Positions 8,483 through 15,572 of a DNA stretch of 64,000 nucleotides are shown here, in pieces. Made by a program: the position numbers and the translations under genes. The first letter of the stretch is position 1, and every line of letters starts with the position of its first letter. The notes beneath the pieces are model-generated. The model worked only from the letters and a program-made list of their open reading frames with translations, made no database searches and was not told the DNA's origin. The stretch spans positions 248,001 to 312,000 of the forward strand of contig NZ_JBGCUE010000001.1 in assembly GCF_041102575.1 (NCBI RefSeq). The letters are read 5' to 3'. Source of the stretch: Tenuifilum sp. 4138str (GTDB lineage: Bacteria > Bacteroidota > Bacteroidia > Bacteroidales > Tenuifilaceae).

Positions 8483-9475
8483 TTATTTGGGTTTAGTTGA
8501 TGCTTTGCCCTTGCTGCTGAAATAAATGTCAAAGATAAGTGGTGTGAAAGGCGGTATGTTACTGTTGCCAATGGAGTCGTAACCGCAAAACGATGGTATT
8601 ATTGCTCGTCCCCATTCGCCTTTTTTCATGCCTAAAAGCGCTTGGCTAAACCCTTTTATAACATCATTGCCTCCCACAGTAACTTTTAGCGAGTCGGTTG
8701 AGCTAAACTTTCTGCCAAGCTTTTGGGCCACGCTATCAATGTTGGTGTCAAAAACAAATCCATCGAGAAACATTCCCTTGTAGTAAACATAGGCAATAGA
8801 ATCCTTTGCAAGTGTTACCGTATCAACGGTAGGTGGGGTTAGCTGAATGTAGTAAATGCTATCGTTTATGGGTTCAAGTCCAGGGTAATTTTGTGCTACA
8901 TAATCATTAATCAAACTTTTTTCGTATGCTCTTGGATCTTTGATTACCTTATGGAGTTCAATATCGTAAATTAGCGACTGGTAGCCCAATCCGTTGGTTG
9001 CACTTGAGGTTCCGTAGCCAAGGTTATACGGAATGTAAAGGGTGGCTTTGCCTCCTTCCTTTAGATAACCCAACCCCTCATAAACCCCTTTGAGTAGCGT
9101 TCTGCTGTATCCGGTTATTTGCACGGGTGCTTTTTCATACTTTACAAATACAGGTGTGTAATGATAGTTGATATCAAACCTGTCGTATTGTTTTATAAGC
9201 TCACTGTTATCGGTAAACCAAACTAATCCATCAAGGGTTTTTTCAGTATAGGAGTACAGAATCCAATCGCCTTTTTGCGGCGTAAGGCCGTTACCTTCGG
9301 CTTGGCTTACAAAGTATAAACCACTTGGTTTTTTAGCATCGGCGGGGATATTGTTAACCTGAATCCATGCATTAAAACGAGCCATTTCATCACCTTCGGG
9401 GTCTTTAAAATCCTTATCGCACGAAATGGCTGAAAGTGAAAGGCCTGCAATAATCAAAAGCAAATTTCTATTCAT
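8483..9475 (-). CDS. FKBP-type peptidyl-prolyl isomerase lipoprotein, two FKBP domains
   Basis: 330 residues with lipobox SAISC (Cys19). Two FKBP-like domains are visible: residues about 55-175, divergent (GKATLYIPYNLGYG), and about 205-320, closer to active FKBPs (LDGFVFDTN, VIKGFSQALLGMKKGEW). Expected to be tethered to the envelope and to assist folding of exported proteins. Last gene of a nrnA-FKBP run in which all members face left; 51 nt separate it from the previous gene. A relation to the gliding-motility isomerase GldI is possible, but such lipoproteins are common in non-gliding Bacteroidota. Confidence 0.85.
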   Translation of the reverse strand: MNRNLLLIIAGLSLSAISCDKDFKDPEGDEMARFNAWIQVNNIPADAKKPSGLYFVSQAEGNGLTPQKGDWILYSYTEKTLDGLVWFTDNSELIKQYDRFDINYHYTPVFVKYEKAPVQITGYSRTLLKGVYEGLGYLKEGGKATLYIPYNLGYGTSSATNGLGYQSLIYDIELHKVIKDPRAYEKSLINDYVAQNYPGLEPINDSIYYIQLTPPTVDTVTLAKDSIAYVYYKGMFLDGFVFDTNIDSVAQKLGRKFSSTDSLKVTVGGNDVIKGFSQALLGMKKGEWGRAIIPSFCGYDSIGNSNIPPFTPLIFDIYFSSKGKASTKPK

Positions 9476-9526
9476 AGTTTCTATTCAATTTCCTGCAAAT
9501 ATACTATTTACCAATTCAATTCAAAG

Positions 9527-10423
9527 TTAATTGGTTTTAATACTATCAAGTTTAACAGTTATTTCCACCGGGGTGTAGGGTGAAACCTTTGGGGTTCCTT
9601 TTTTTCCATACGCTAAAGGCGATGGTGCAATAATATTTACTGTACCGCCCACCGATGCCAGGGTAAATCCTATACGAACAGCATGAGGAGTTAGGTTGCT
9701 GAGCGTAATTGGCTCGGTTGTGGTAGAAAAACTTTCAATTTCCTGTCCGCCAGTTAGTTTAACTATATAGCTACCAAACACCTTGTCGGTTTCTGTTGGC
9801 CGCACTAAACCGGTATCAACCACTTGCTGGTAGTACAGGCCGCTGGAGTGAAGCGTATATTCTGAAAGATTGATAGTTTTAAAAAGATTTTGCTCGTTTA
9901 CCTTTCCAGGGCCATTCAAGTAGATAATCTCAACATCGAAAGCTAATGGCGACCATGGCATTACCGGGCCAACATAGCTATCGCCAAATCCGAGGTTCGA
10001 TGGAAAAAGGATTGTTGCCTTTTGGTTTTCCCTACAAAGTAGCAAGCCGTACTTCAAGCCATCGAGTAGGGGAGTTGAGCCTATAACAGCCCTTAGCGGT
10101 TCAAACTTGCGAACAATGGTATCAAGCTTAGCTTCAATGGCAACCGATTTAATATTGGAGTCAAAAACTGAAATGGGTGAAGTAATGGTGTAGCCCTTAT
10201 ACCAAAAAAGAATGGTATCGCCATAGTTTACTTCGTAACCATACGATTGTGATTGGGGTGAGCAGTAAACCCCATTACTTTTTGTGTAATTCCATTTTTT
10301 ACTGCTTATGTAGCTTTCGATACTTTTTTCTTCAGCGTATCGTTTATCGGTTTCCAGTGAGTTGTCGCACGAAGCCACGACGGTCAAAAAACTCGAAAAA
10401 AGAAAAAAATGTGTTAATCTCAT
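9527..10423 (-). CDS. Lipoprotein with two degenerate FKBP-like domains
   Basis: 298 residues with lipobox VVASC (Cys19). Two FKBP-like halves are recognisable by ATILFPSNLGFGD (about residues 137-150) and NIIAPSPLAYGKKG (about 260-275), each followed by the P-L-A/V-F-D-V or P-V-E-I-T-V final strand. The aromatic FD/F pocket residues are mostly missing, so isomerase activity is doubtful; a chaperone or binding role is an inference. Its start overlaps the stop of the upstream FKBP gene by 4 nt, indicating translational coupling. Confidence 0.78.
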   Translation of the reverse strand: MRLTHFFLFSSFLTVVASCDNSLETDKRYAEEKSIESYISSKKWNYTKSNGVYCSPQSQSYGYEVNYGDTILFWYKGYTITSPISVFDSNIKSVAIEAKLDTIVRKFEPLRAVIGSTPLLDGLKYGLLLCRENQKATILFPSNLGFGDSYVGPVMPWSPLAFDVEIIYLNGPGKVNEQNLFKTINLSEYTLHSSGLYYQQVVDTGLVRPTETDKVFGSYIVKLTGGQEIESFSTTTEPITLSNLTPHAVRIGFTLASVGGTVNIIAPSPLAYGKKGTPKVSPYTPVEITVKLDSIKTN

Positions 10424-11310
10424 TGTGCTAAACCTTTCTTAACCTCCAGTATTTCAAGTTCAAAAATCACCGAAGTAAATGCGGGTATCATACCGTTTGA
10501 ATTACCCTGTTGCCCAAAAGCAAGGTGCGATGGCACAATAAGCATGGCCTTTTCTCCCTCGCGCATTTTACCAATGGCCTCCTCCAAGCCCGGAATCACT
10601 TGCCATTTCTGGCCGTAAACAAACTGGAATGGTTCGCCCCGCTTGCGGGTGGAGTCGAAAAGTTTTCCGTTTAGGAAACGTCCCTCGTAGTGTATGGTTA
10701 CGGTATCGCCAATTTCAACGCTACTGCGTTGTGTTTTTACTTGATGAATTATGTAAAGCCCCGATTCAGTTGGCTGTGCATCAACTTTTTGGCCATCGAG
10801 GTATTGCTTTAGTATAACCTTTTCGTATTCGCCAAAGTCGTTTATCCAGCTCATGAATGCTTCCATCTCTTTTTGGAACTCCTCGGCAGTTTTAACCTCA
10901 AGTAGTTTGATGTCAACCCTCATGAATTCACCGGGGTTGATAAACCTTGGAAGCGATGTTCCAAGGGTTTTGGTAAAGAATGGCTCAGCTTGAATGTAGA
11001 ACGATGCACTATCGCCGGTATTTAGCATCAGAAAGCATTCGTCAATGGAGCCTTCATACTCAGGCGCGGTTAATTGAAACTGACGAACACCCTGGAAGAA
11101 AAGGGAGTCGTTTATGGTGCGGTATGCAATTACTGCTGTTACGTAATTAATTATCGATGCAGGGGTGTCGCCTTCGCCAAGCGTAATGAGCTTGTAATGA
11201 ATTCCACTATCGGTTACGCTGTAACCGGGGAATAGTTTGGATTTATTTGAACATGCCGCAAGGGTTAAAAGTGCCATAACGGCGGGGATAAATAAGCGAT
11301 TCATTGCCAT
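10420..11310 (-). CDS. FKBP-type peptidyl-prolyl isomerase lipoprotein with canonical C-terminal domain
   Basis: I place the start at 11310 (MAMNRLFIPAVMALLTLAAC), which gives a clean lipoprotein signal with lipobox LAAC and a 296-residue protein. The open frame extends to 11403, but that would overlap the upstream gene and bury the signal. The C-terminal domain is the best-preserved FKBP of the cluster: GKLFDSTRKRGEPF, WQVIPGLEEAIGKMREGEK, IVPSHLAFG and a VIFELEIL final strand. The N-terminal half looks like a second, degraded FKBP fold. Predicted active cis-trans prolyl isomerase at the envelope. Coupled by a 4-nt overlap to the next gene. Confidence 0.87.
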   Translation of the reverse strand: MAMNRLFIPAVMALLTLAACSNKSKLFPGYSVTDSGIHYKLITLGEGDTPASIINYVTAVIAYRTINDSLFFQGVRQFQLTAPEYEGSIDECFLMLNTGDSASFYIQAEPFFTKTLGTSLPRFINPGEFMRVDIKLLEVKTAEEFQKEMEAFMSWINDFGEYEKVILKQYLDGQKVDAQPTESGLYIIHQVKTQRSSVEIGDTVTIHYEGRFLNGKLFDSTRKRGEPFQFVYGQKWQVIPGLEEAIGKMREGEKAMLIVPSHLAFGQQGNSNGMIPAFTSVIFELEILEVKKGLAQ

Positions 11311-11371
11311 GGAGTGCAGGGTTTTAGTTTTGTTTAAGGTTATAAATTTCATTGTAAAAATAGAAAATATT

Positions 11372-11902
11372 TCAATGCTGAACATCAACCAGCTCAACCT
11401 CATAAACTATTGAAGCCCGGGGGGGGATTTTATCCATATCGCCAATTAAACCATGAGCAAGGTGTGGTGGTAGAATAAAAAGAGCTTTTTGCCCTTTCCG
11501 CATGAGCATAATGCCCTCCTCCAGTCCCGCTTCAACTCCTCCATGCCCCACTACCATATTTTTAGGTTTGCCTGGTTCTGATTTGTAGCATTCAGTTCCG
11601 TCCAGAAGCGAAATGCGGTAGTAGTAATTGACCAAATCACCTTTTTTGGGGTATTCACCGTAACCCTTACCATAAACATATACAAATAGTCCGCTTGGGC
11701 TTTCTTTCATGGTTAACCTATGCCTATCGATATAGGCTTTTATTAGCTCCCTATCCTTCTCGGTAAGCTGATAGTTAATACCCAAAAGCTTTTGCTTGGT
11801 GTCTGGAATTGATTTTGGCTGTTCCGCAACATTTTGTGTTGAAGGATTGCAGGCACTCAGCAAAAGTAAAAAAATCAAAAGGGTATTTATTTTATTTACC
11901 AT
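11372..11902 (-). CDS. Small FKBP-like lipoprotein (GldI-like)
   Basis: 176 residues with lipobox LLSAC (Cys18) and a single FKBP-like domain (about residues 75-175: YYYRISLLDG, GLEEGIMLMRKGQKALFILPPHLAHG, ASIVYEVELVDV). The FDSS segment is replaced by CYKS, so the pocket is altered. Position directly after nrnA (3 nt gap) and before further FKBP genes resembles the nrnA-gldI neighbourhood seen in Bacteroidota; GldI is needed for gliding in flavobacteria, but no other gld gene occurs in this window, so I do not assign that name. Confidence 0.82.
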   Translation of the reverse strand: MVNKINTLLIFLLLLSACNPSTQNVAEQPKSIPDTKQKLLGINYQLTEKDRELIKAYIDRHRLTMKESPSGLFVYVYGKGYGEYPKKGDLVNYYYRISLLDGTECYKSEPGKPKNMVVGHGGVEAGLEEGIMLMRKGQKALFILPPHLAHGLIGDMDKIPPRASIVYEVELVDVQH

Positions 11903-11905
11903 ACA

Positions 11906-12928
11906 CTATGAGTTAAGTTCTATGGAATGCTTGGCAATTAGCTCCTCAAACTGTTTCACAGCCTCATCCATACCCATGAATGCTTTTCCACCAGCAGCAT
12001 TTTTGTGTCCTCCGCCCTGGTAGTATAGCTTTGAGAAAGTGTTTACAGGGAAATTACCCCTTGAACGCAACGAAACTTTCACGAAACCTTCGTTTTCAGT
12101 GAAAAGAACTGAAAAAACGATGCCTTTAATCGATAATGGATAGTTAACAAAACCCTCGGTATCGCCAATCTGATGTTTGAACGTATTTAGGTCGTTTCGG
12201 CTAAGCCAAATGCAAGCTGCACGATGCTCAGGGTAAACCTTCATGCGTTCGGCAAGAGAGAAGCCAAGCAGGCGCATTCGGTTTTCCGAAAAGTTATTGT
12301 AAACCAAACCTTGAACATCCTCAACAATTACTCCTTTGGCTATTAGCTTTCCTGCAATGGCAAATGTCCGCTCGCGCGAGCATGCGTAGCTGAACGAACC
12401 TGTATCGGTCATAATGCCAGTGTAGAGGCTTACTGCAGACTCATAGTTAATAATACTCTCGCCATAAATTTGCTCAATAACCTCATAAACCAGTTCGGCG
12501 GTTGAGCTGACCTCAGTGTATGAAATTGATATATGGAAAGGGCTTTCGGGTTCAGGGTGATGGTCGATAAGAACCCGTTTGGCGGGCGATTTTTCCAATA
12601 CTTCGGCCATATCCTCTACCCGCTTGAATCCGTTAAAGTCCAAACAGAATAGCAGGTCGGCATTTGAAAGCAAATCCTCTACACCCTTTTTATCCCTTGA
12701 GTAGTGCATAATCTTATCGGCATCGGGCAGCCAACCTAAAAAGTCGGGAAAACCATTGGGTGTAACCATACGTGAGTCGATACCCTTTGCCCTAAATGCA
12801 TGGTATAGGCCAAGAACTGAGCCAATAGCATCGCCATCGGGGTTGTGATGTGTGGTTATTACTATGTTTTTAGAACTGCTTAGCGCCTTTTTCAGCTCGT
12901 TAAGTTGACTTTTATCTATTTGAAGCAT
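11906..12928 (-). CDS. nrnA: DHH-family phosphoesterase, NrnA-like nanoRNase/pAp phosphatase
   Basis: 340 residues with the DHH/DHHA1 layout: motif DGDAIGS at residues 31-37, DHH at 122-124, and the DHHA1 glycine-rich element GGGHKNAAGG near the C-terminus. NrnA enzymes degrade 2-5 nt RNAs to mononucleotides and dephosphorylate pAp in the cytoplasm; length and motif order fit. It is the first gene of the leftward run that continues with four FKBP lipoproteins, and a TATCTTTG promoter element lies about 30 nt upstream of its start. Divergent from ndk. Confidence 0.9.
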   Translation of the reverse strand: MLQIDKSQLNELKKALSSSKNIVITTHHNPDGDAIGSVLGLYHAFRAKGIDSRMVTPNGFPDFLGWLPDADKIMHYSRDKKGVEDLLSNADLLFCLDFNGFKRVEDMAEVLEKSPAKRVLIDHHPEPESPFHISISYTEVSSTAELVYEVIEQIYGESIINYESAVSLYTGIMTDTGSFSYACSRERTFAIAGKLIAKGVIVEDVQGLVYNNFSENRMRLLGFSLAERMKVYPEHRAACIWLSRNDLNTFKHQIGDTEGFVNYPLSIKGIVFSVLFTENEGFVKVSLRSRGNFPVNTFSKLYYQGGGHKNAAGGKAFMGMDEAVKQFEELIAKHSIELNS

Positions 12929-12956
12929 CCGTTAGGTTATTTTTATAAACTGTTTA

Positions 12957-12964
12957 CAAAGATA
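12957..12964 (-). promoter_or_regulatory. -7 promoter element (TATCTTTG) for the nrnA-FKBP operon
   Basis: On the minus strand this is a perfect TAnnTTTG element, 28 nt before the nrnA ATG. No TTTG -33 element at the usual spacing. Confidence 0.6.
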
Positions 12965-13018
12965 TGTTTTGAGTTTTACTTTACATTTACTATTTTGGGA
13001 AAATAAATTAACAGCCAT

Positions 13019-13438
13019 ATGAATACACGGTTTACTTTTTGTATGATAAAACCCGACGCCTTTAAAAGCGACACGGTTAGCGATATCTTGCTCGATATCC
13101 TTAAAGCTGGCTTTAAGATCCGAGGGATAAAGATTACCATGCTCACCAAGTCAAAGGCTGAGCAGTTTTACGATATACACCAGGGAAAGGAGTTTTTTGA
13201 TAGGCTTACAACCTTTATGAGTTCAGGGCCTGTAATGGCAATGGTTTTGGAGCGCCCCGATGCGGTTGAATCGATGCGGAAGCTGATTGGTAAAACCGAC
13301 CCAGCCCAGGCCGAGGAGGGAACAATCCGGAAAAAGTTCGGGTCCGACACAACCCATAATGCCGTTCATGCAGCCGATAGTTACGAAAATGCCGAGCGCG
13401 AGTGGAGTTTCTTCTTCTCCAAGAGAGAAATTTATTAG
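13019..13438 (+). CDS. ndk: Nucleoside diphosphate kinase
   Basis: 139 residues, the usual length. N-terminal TFCMIKPDAF, the nucleotide-binding GTIRKKFG (residues 101-108), and the catalytic phospho-histidine His117 in NAVHAADS are all present. It transfers the gamma phosphate from ATP to NDPs via phospho-His in the cytoplasm, balancing (d)NTP pools. Single gene, divergent from nrnA and followed by a weak terminator. Confidence 0.98.
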   Translation: MNTRFTFCMIKPDAFKSDTVSDILLDILKAGFKIRGIKITMLTKSKAEQFYDIHQGKEFFDRLTTFMSSGPVMAMVLERPDAVESMRKLIGKTDPAQAEEGTIRKKFGSDTTHNAVHAADSYENAEREWSFFFSKREIY

Positions 13439-13440
13439 TG

Positions 13441-13468
13441 AGAGCCTTTAGTTTTAGGGTCTTTTTTT
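13441..13468 (+). terminator. Possible terminator after ndk
   Basis: AGAGCCT pairs with AGGGTCT (one mismatch) around a TTAGTTTT-like loop, followed by seven T residues. It sits 2 nt after the ndk stop codon. Confidence 0.5.
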
Positions 13469-13555
13469 AAGAACGAATTTGTTTGATAGTTTGAAAAAAA
13501 TTCATTAGCCACTCTCAACAAAAAACCATCAACTAAAAACGAACAACTATCAACT

Positions 13556-13581
13556 AAAAAAGCCAGTCTGTATTGACTGGC
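13556..13581 (-). terminator. Terminator hairpin, distal copy (tRNA-Arg unit duplication)
   Basis: Read on the minus strand: GCCAGTC, six-nt loop, GACTGGC, then TTTTTT. Identical to the hairpin directly after tRNA-Arg at 13671-13690, and part of the 47-bp direct repeat. Confidence 0.75.
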
Positions 13582-13605
13582 TTATCAAGTGACCCCGGAG
13601 GGATT
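13559..13605. repeat. 47-bp direct repeat, copy 1: tRNA-Arg 3' remnant plus terminator
   Basis: Identical to 13668-13714 over 47 bp. It contains the terminator hairpin, a 9-nt spacer, and the last 15 nt of tRNA-Arg (acceptor and T-arm 3' strands), then diverges from the tRNA. Copy spacing is 109 bp. This copy is a tRNA remnant, not a functional gene. Confidence 0.9.
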
Positions 13606-13634
13606 AGTTCCGCTTCGCTTCATGATCCCTCCGG
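13595..13634. repeat. 10-bp perfect inverted repeat inside the tRNA-Arg duplication
   Basis: CCGGAGGGAT at 13595-13604 pairs with ATCCCTCCGG at 13625-13634 across a 20-nt loop. The left arm belongs to the tRNA remnant, so a fragment of the tRNA 3' end also occurs inverted between the two direct repeats. Confidence 0.8.
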
Positions 13635-13662
13635 CAATGCTTGCAAGGGTTTCTTTACCAAA

Positions 13663-13690
13663 TAAAGAAAGCCAGTCTGTATTGACTGGC
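13663..13690 (-). terminator. Terminator of tRNA-Arg
   Basis: On the minus strand GCCAGTC / GACTGGC (13671-13690, six-nt loop) is followed by TTTCTTTATT. It begins 9 nt after the tRNA 3' end. Confidence 0.75.
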
Positions 13691-13714
13691 TTATCAAGTG
13701 ACCCCGGAGGGATT
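13668..13714. repeat. 47-bp direct repeat, copy 2 (overlaps tRNA-Arg 3' end)
   Basis: Second copy of the repeat at 13559-13605; here it runs into the intact tRNA-Arg gene. Confidence 0.9.
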
Positions 13715-13772
13715 CAAACCCCCAACCTTCTGATCCGTAGTCAGATGCTCTATTCAGTTGAGCTACGGAGTC
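13699..13772 (-). tRNA. tRNA-Arg (anticodon ACG)
   Basis: A 74-nt cloverleaf on the minus strand. The 7-bp acceptor GACTCCG/CGGGGTC pairs (one T-G), the D-arm contains AGCTCAACTGAATAGAGC, the anticodon stem TCTGA/TCAGA encloses loop CTACGGA with anticodon ACG, and the T-loop is TTTGAATC-like (GGTTTGAATCCC). The discriminator base is A at 13699; CCA is not encoded. The ACG anticodon (A34 normally edited to inosine) reads CGU/CGC/CGA. A complete promoter lies upstream and a terminator hairpin downstream. Confidence 0.95.
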
Positions 13773-13788
13773 GTTTGTTTTGCGTGTG

Positions 13789-13820
13789 CAAAGATAGATA
13801 TAATTTTTTTTTCCTGCAAA
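13789..13820 (-). promoter_or_regulatory. Complete Bacteroidota promoter for tRNA-Arg
   Basis: On the minus strand: -33 TTTG at 13820-13817, a 20-nt spacer, and -7 TATCTTTG at 13796-13789. The expected start of transcription is about 10 nt before the mature tRNA 5' end. Confidence 0.85.
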
Positions 13821-13828
13821 GGGTGGTC

Positions 13829-13858
13829 AAAAAAAAAATCCCCAAACGGGGATTTTTT
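13829..13858 (-). terminator. Rho-independent terminator of rplS (probably bidirectional)
   Basis: ATCCCC / GGGGAT around a short loop, flanked by long A and T runs on the two sides, so it can work in either direction. It starts immediately at the rplS stop codon. Confidence 0.88.
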
Positions 13859-14226
13859 TACATATTTTCGCCTTCAACGCCACGTTTCTTTTCTTTGATG
13901 CGTGCTTTTTTACCGGTAAGGTTACGCAGGTAGTAAATACGAGCCCTACGCACTCTACCTTCCTTGGCAACTTCAATTTGTTCAATGAAAGGTGAGTGTA
14001 AAGGGAAAATCCTTTCTACGCCAACACCCCCTGAAATTTTACGAACGGTAAAGGTTTCAGTAGCGCCGGTTCCCTTACGCTGAATTACAACACCCCTGAA
14101 GTTCTGAATACGCTCCTTGTTACCTTCCTTAATCTTGTAGTGAACAACCACTGTGTCGCCACTCTTGAAATCGGGGTGATTCTTTTTCTCAACAAATGCT
14201 TGTTCGGCAATCTTAATGAGATCCAT
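13858..14226 (-). CDS. rplS: 50S ribosomal protein L19
   Basis: 122 residues from ATG at 14226 ([20 protein letters not shown]), the family's usual length. The conserved L19 segments [26 protein letters not shown]-like core, [18 protein letters not shown] and [21 protein letters not shown] are present. L19 sits at the 30S-50S interface. The open frame extends upstream to 14316 but that part is the mRNA leader: a full promoter places the transcription start near 14307. The leader folds into a stem and may mediate autoregulation. Single-gene transcript with its own promoter and terminator. Confidence 0.98.
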   Translation of the reverse strand: MDLIKIAEQAFVEKKNHPDFKSGDTVVVHYKIKEGNKERIQNFRGVVIQRKGTGATETFTVRKISGGVGVERIFPLHSPFIEQIEVAKEGRVRRARIYYLRNLTGKKARIKEKKRGVEGENM

Positions 14227-14307
14227 TTTATACTGTTTTATTTGATTAACACTAAGGTGTGGAATATTACCGGCTCCTAAGTCCTGATAAGAGATTACAC
14301 ACCAATT
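14227..14307 (-). promoter_or_regulatory. Structured rplS 5' leader, candidate L19 autoregulatory element
   Basis: The roughly 80-nt leader contains GGTGTG (minus strand, 14303-14298) complementary to CACACC (14261-14256), closing a loop of about 36 nt. Ribosomal-protein leaders of this kind, including an L19 leader in Flavobacteria, have been described; membership is inferred, not tested. Confidence 0.45.
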
Positions 14308-14313
14308 CGGCCG

Positions 14314-14345
14314 CAAAATTATTTACTTTTTGGGAAACTACCAAA
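14314..14345 (-). promoter_or_regulatory. Complete Bacteroidota promoter for rplS
   Basis: On the minus strand: -33 TTTG at 14345-14342, a 20-nt spacer, -7 TAATTTTG at 14321-14314. It lies between hydE (same strand, upstream) and rplS, so rplS is transcribed independently. Confidence 0.82.
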
Positions 14346-14399
14346 AATAGAAGCAATTAATTGAAAAATTTTAGGTAAAATCCAATTGGATTGTCCTTA

Positions 14400-15491
14400 C
14401 TATATAGTCGTATCGTTTCTTCTCCGGTAAAAGTGTCTTGAGTTCCCATGCTCACCATATCCAATTTCATCGCCGGTTAGCTGAATACGTGCTTCGAGGC
14501 AATTCTTGCAATCATCGGCAGCATCGTCGGTGCAGGGTTTGTTCTCGTATAGCTTGTAATCGTTACGGTAGGCACCGGGAGTTATGTTTGGCATAACGAT
14601 ATTAGCTCCCACTTTTATGGCCTTTTCTCTACCAAGAGGGTCAATAGCCTGAAGTGCGGTTGGCGCAGCAATGTTGATATCCTTCATGAGGATTCGAAGC
14701 AAGGCTGTCATTTTAAGAGCCAGGTTAAAGCGTTCGGTAAGCGGAAGAAGTTTATCTCGATACTGGTAAAGTGGGGTATCGGGGTGTTCAACGTAAGGGC
14801 CCATGCCAACCATGTCCACATCTATTTCCTGCATCCAAAGCAGGTCGTCGGCAAGGTGCTCTAGGGTTTGAAAAGGCAGCCCAATCATTACCCCTGTTCC
14901 AACCTGATATCCTACACGTCGGAGGGCCTTCAGGCATTCCAGCCGTTCGTCAAAATCGTGATGCTTATCGTTGGGATGAAGCTTTGCATAGAGTTCACGG
15001 TTCGAGGCCTCAATGCGGAGCAGGTAACGAATGGCTCCTTTGTTAAACCATCGCCGGTATGTTTCCTCGGTCTGCTCACCAAGCGAAAGTGTAATTCCCA
15101 GCTCATGGTTTGTGGCTTTGTTGATTTTATCCAGTAGGTTTTCTATTCTATCAACAAACTCTTTAGTGCTTACCTCGCCAGTTTGAATGGCAATGCTTCC
15201 GTAACGGTTTTCCCAGGCAAATTTGGCTGCCTCAATTACCTCATCGTCAGTTAAATTATACCGATGAACGTTGGTATTGCCAGAACGGATGCCGCAGTAC
15301 AAACAGTTTTTACGGCAAATATTCGACATTTCAATTAGACCTCTGAAGTAAACCTTGCGTCCAATATACTTAGCCTTTACCTCAGCAGCCTTTGTGAAAA
15401 GCTTTGTTTTTTCCTCACCCTCGCAGCCCAAGAGGTATACGAGTTCTTCCTTATTTAAATTATCTTTATTTAAAAGATTATCGATAATCAT
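14400..15491 (-). CDS. hydE: [FeFe]-hydrogenase H-cluster maturase, radical SAM protein HydE
   Basis: 363 residues. The radical SAM cluster site CRKNCLYC gives Cys59, Cys63, Cys66, and a second C-terminal motif CX7CX2C (Cys320, Cys328, Cys331) is the accessory cluster site known in HydE of Thermotoga. Segments YFRGLIEMSN, LSLGEQTEETYRRW and GVMIGLPFQT fit HydE rather than BioB or PylB. HydE acts with HydF and HydG to build the dithiolate-bridged diiron subcluster of [FeFe]-hydrogenase. Neither partner nor a hydrogenase is in the window, so they must lie elsewhere if the pathway works. BioB-like or other HydE paralogues remain a minor alternative. Confidence 0.88.
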   Translation of the reverse strand: MIIDNLLNKDNLNKEELVYLLGCEGEEKTKLFTKAAEVKAKYIGRKVYFRGLIEMSNICRKNCLYCGIRSGNTNVHRYNLTDDEVIEAAKFAWENRYGSIAIQTGEVSTKEFVDRIENLLDKINKATNHELGITLSLGEQTEETYRRWFNKGAIRYLLRIEASNRELYAKLHPNDKHHDFDERLECLKALRRVGYQVGTGVMIGLPFQTLEHLADDLLWMQEIDVDMVGMGPYVEHPDTPLYQYRDKLLPLTERFNLALKMTALLRILMKDINIAAPTALQAIDPLGREKAIKVGANIVMPNITPGAYRNDYKLYENKPCTDDAADDCKNCLEARIQLTGDEIGYGEHGNSRHFYRRRNDTTI

Positions 15492-15572
15492 TGTAAATTG
15501 GTTTGTATTTTTTCCTAAGTTTACCAGCTAAAATGGTGGTTGGTAATCCTTTGCAAAAATAATTTAATTCCC

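Noticed and set aside
10420-11403. Long version of the third FKBP lipoprotein starting at 11403
   Set aside because: It would overlap the upstream gene and place 30 residues ahead of a perfect lipoprotein signal peptide.
15540-15572. Upstream start of the helical protein
   Set aside because: The extra residues look like untranslated AT-rich sequence; the ATG at 15573 gives a natural N-terminus.
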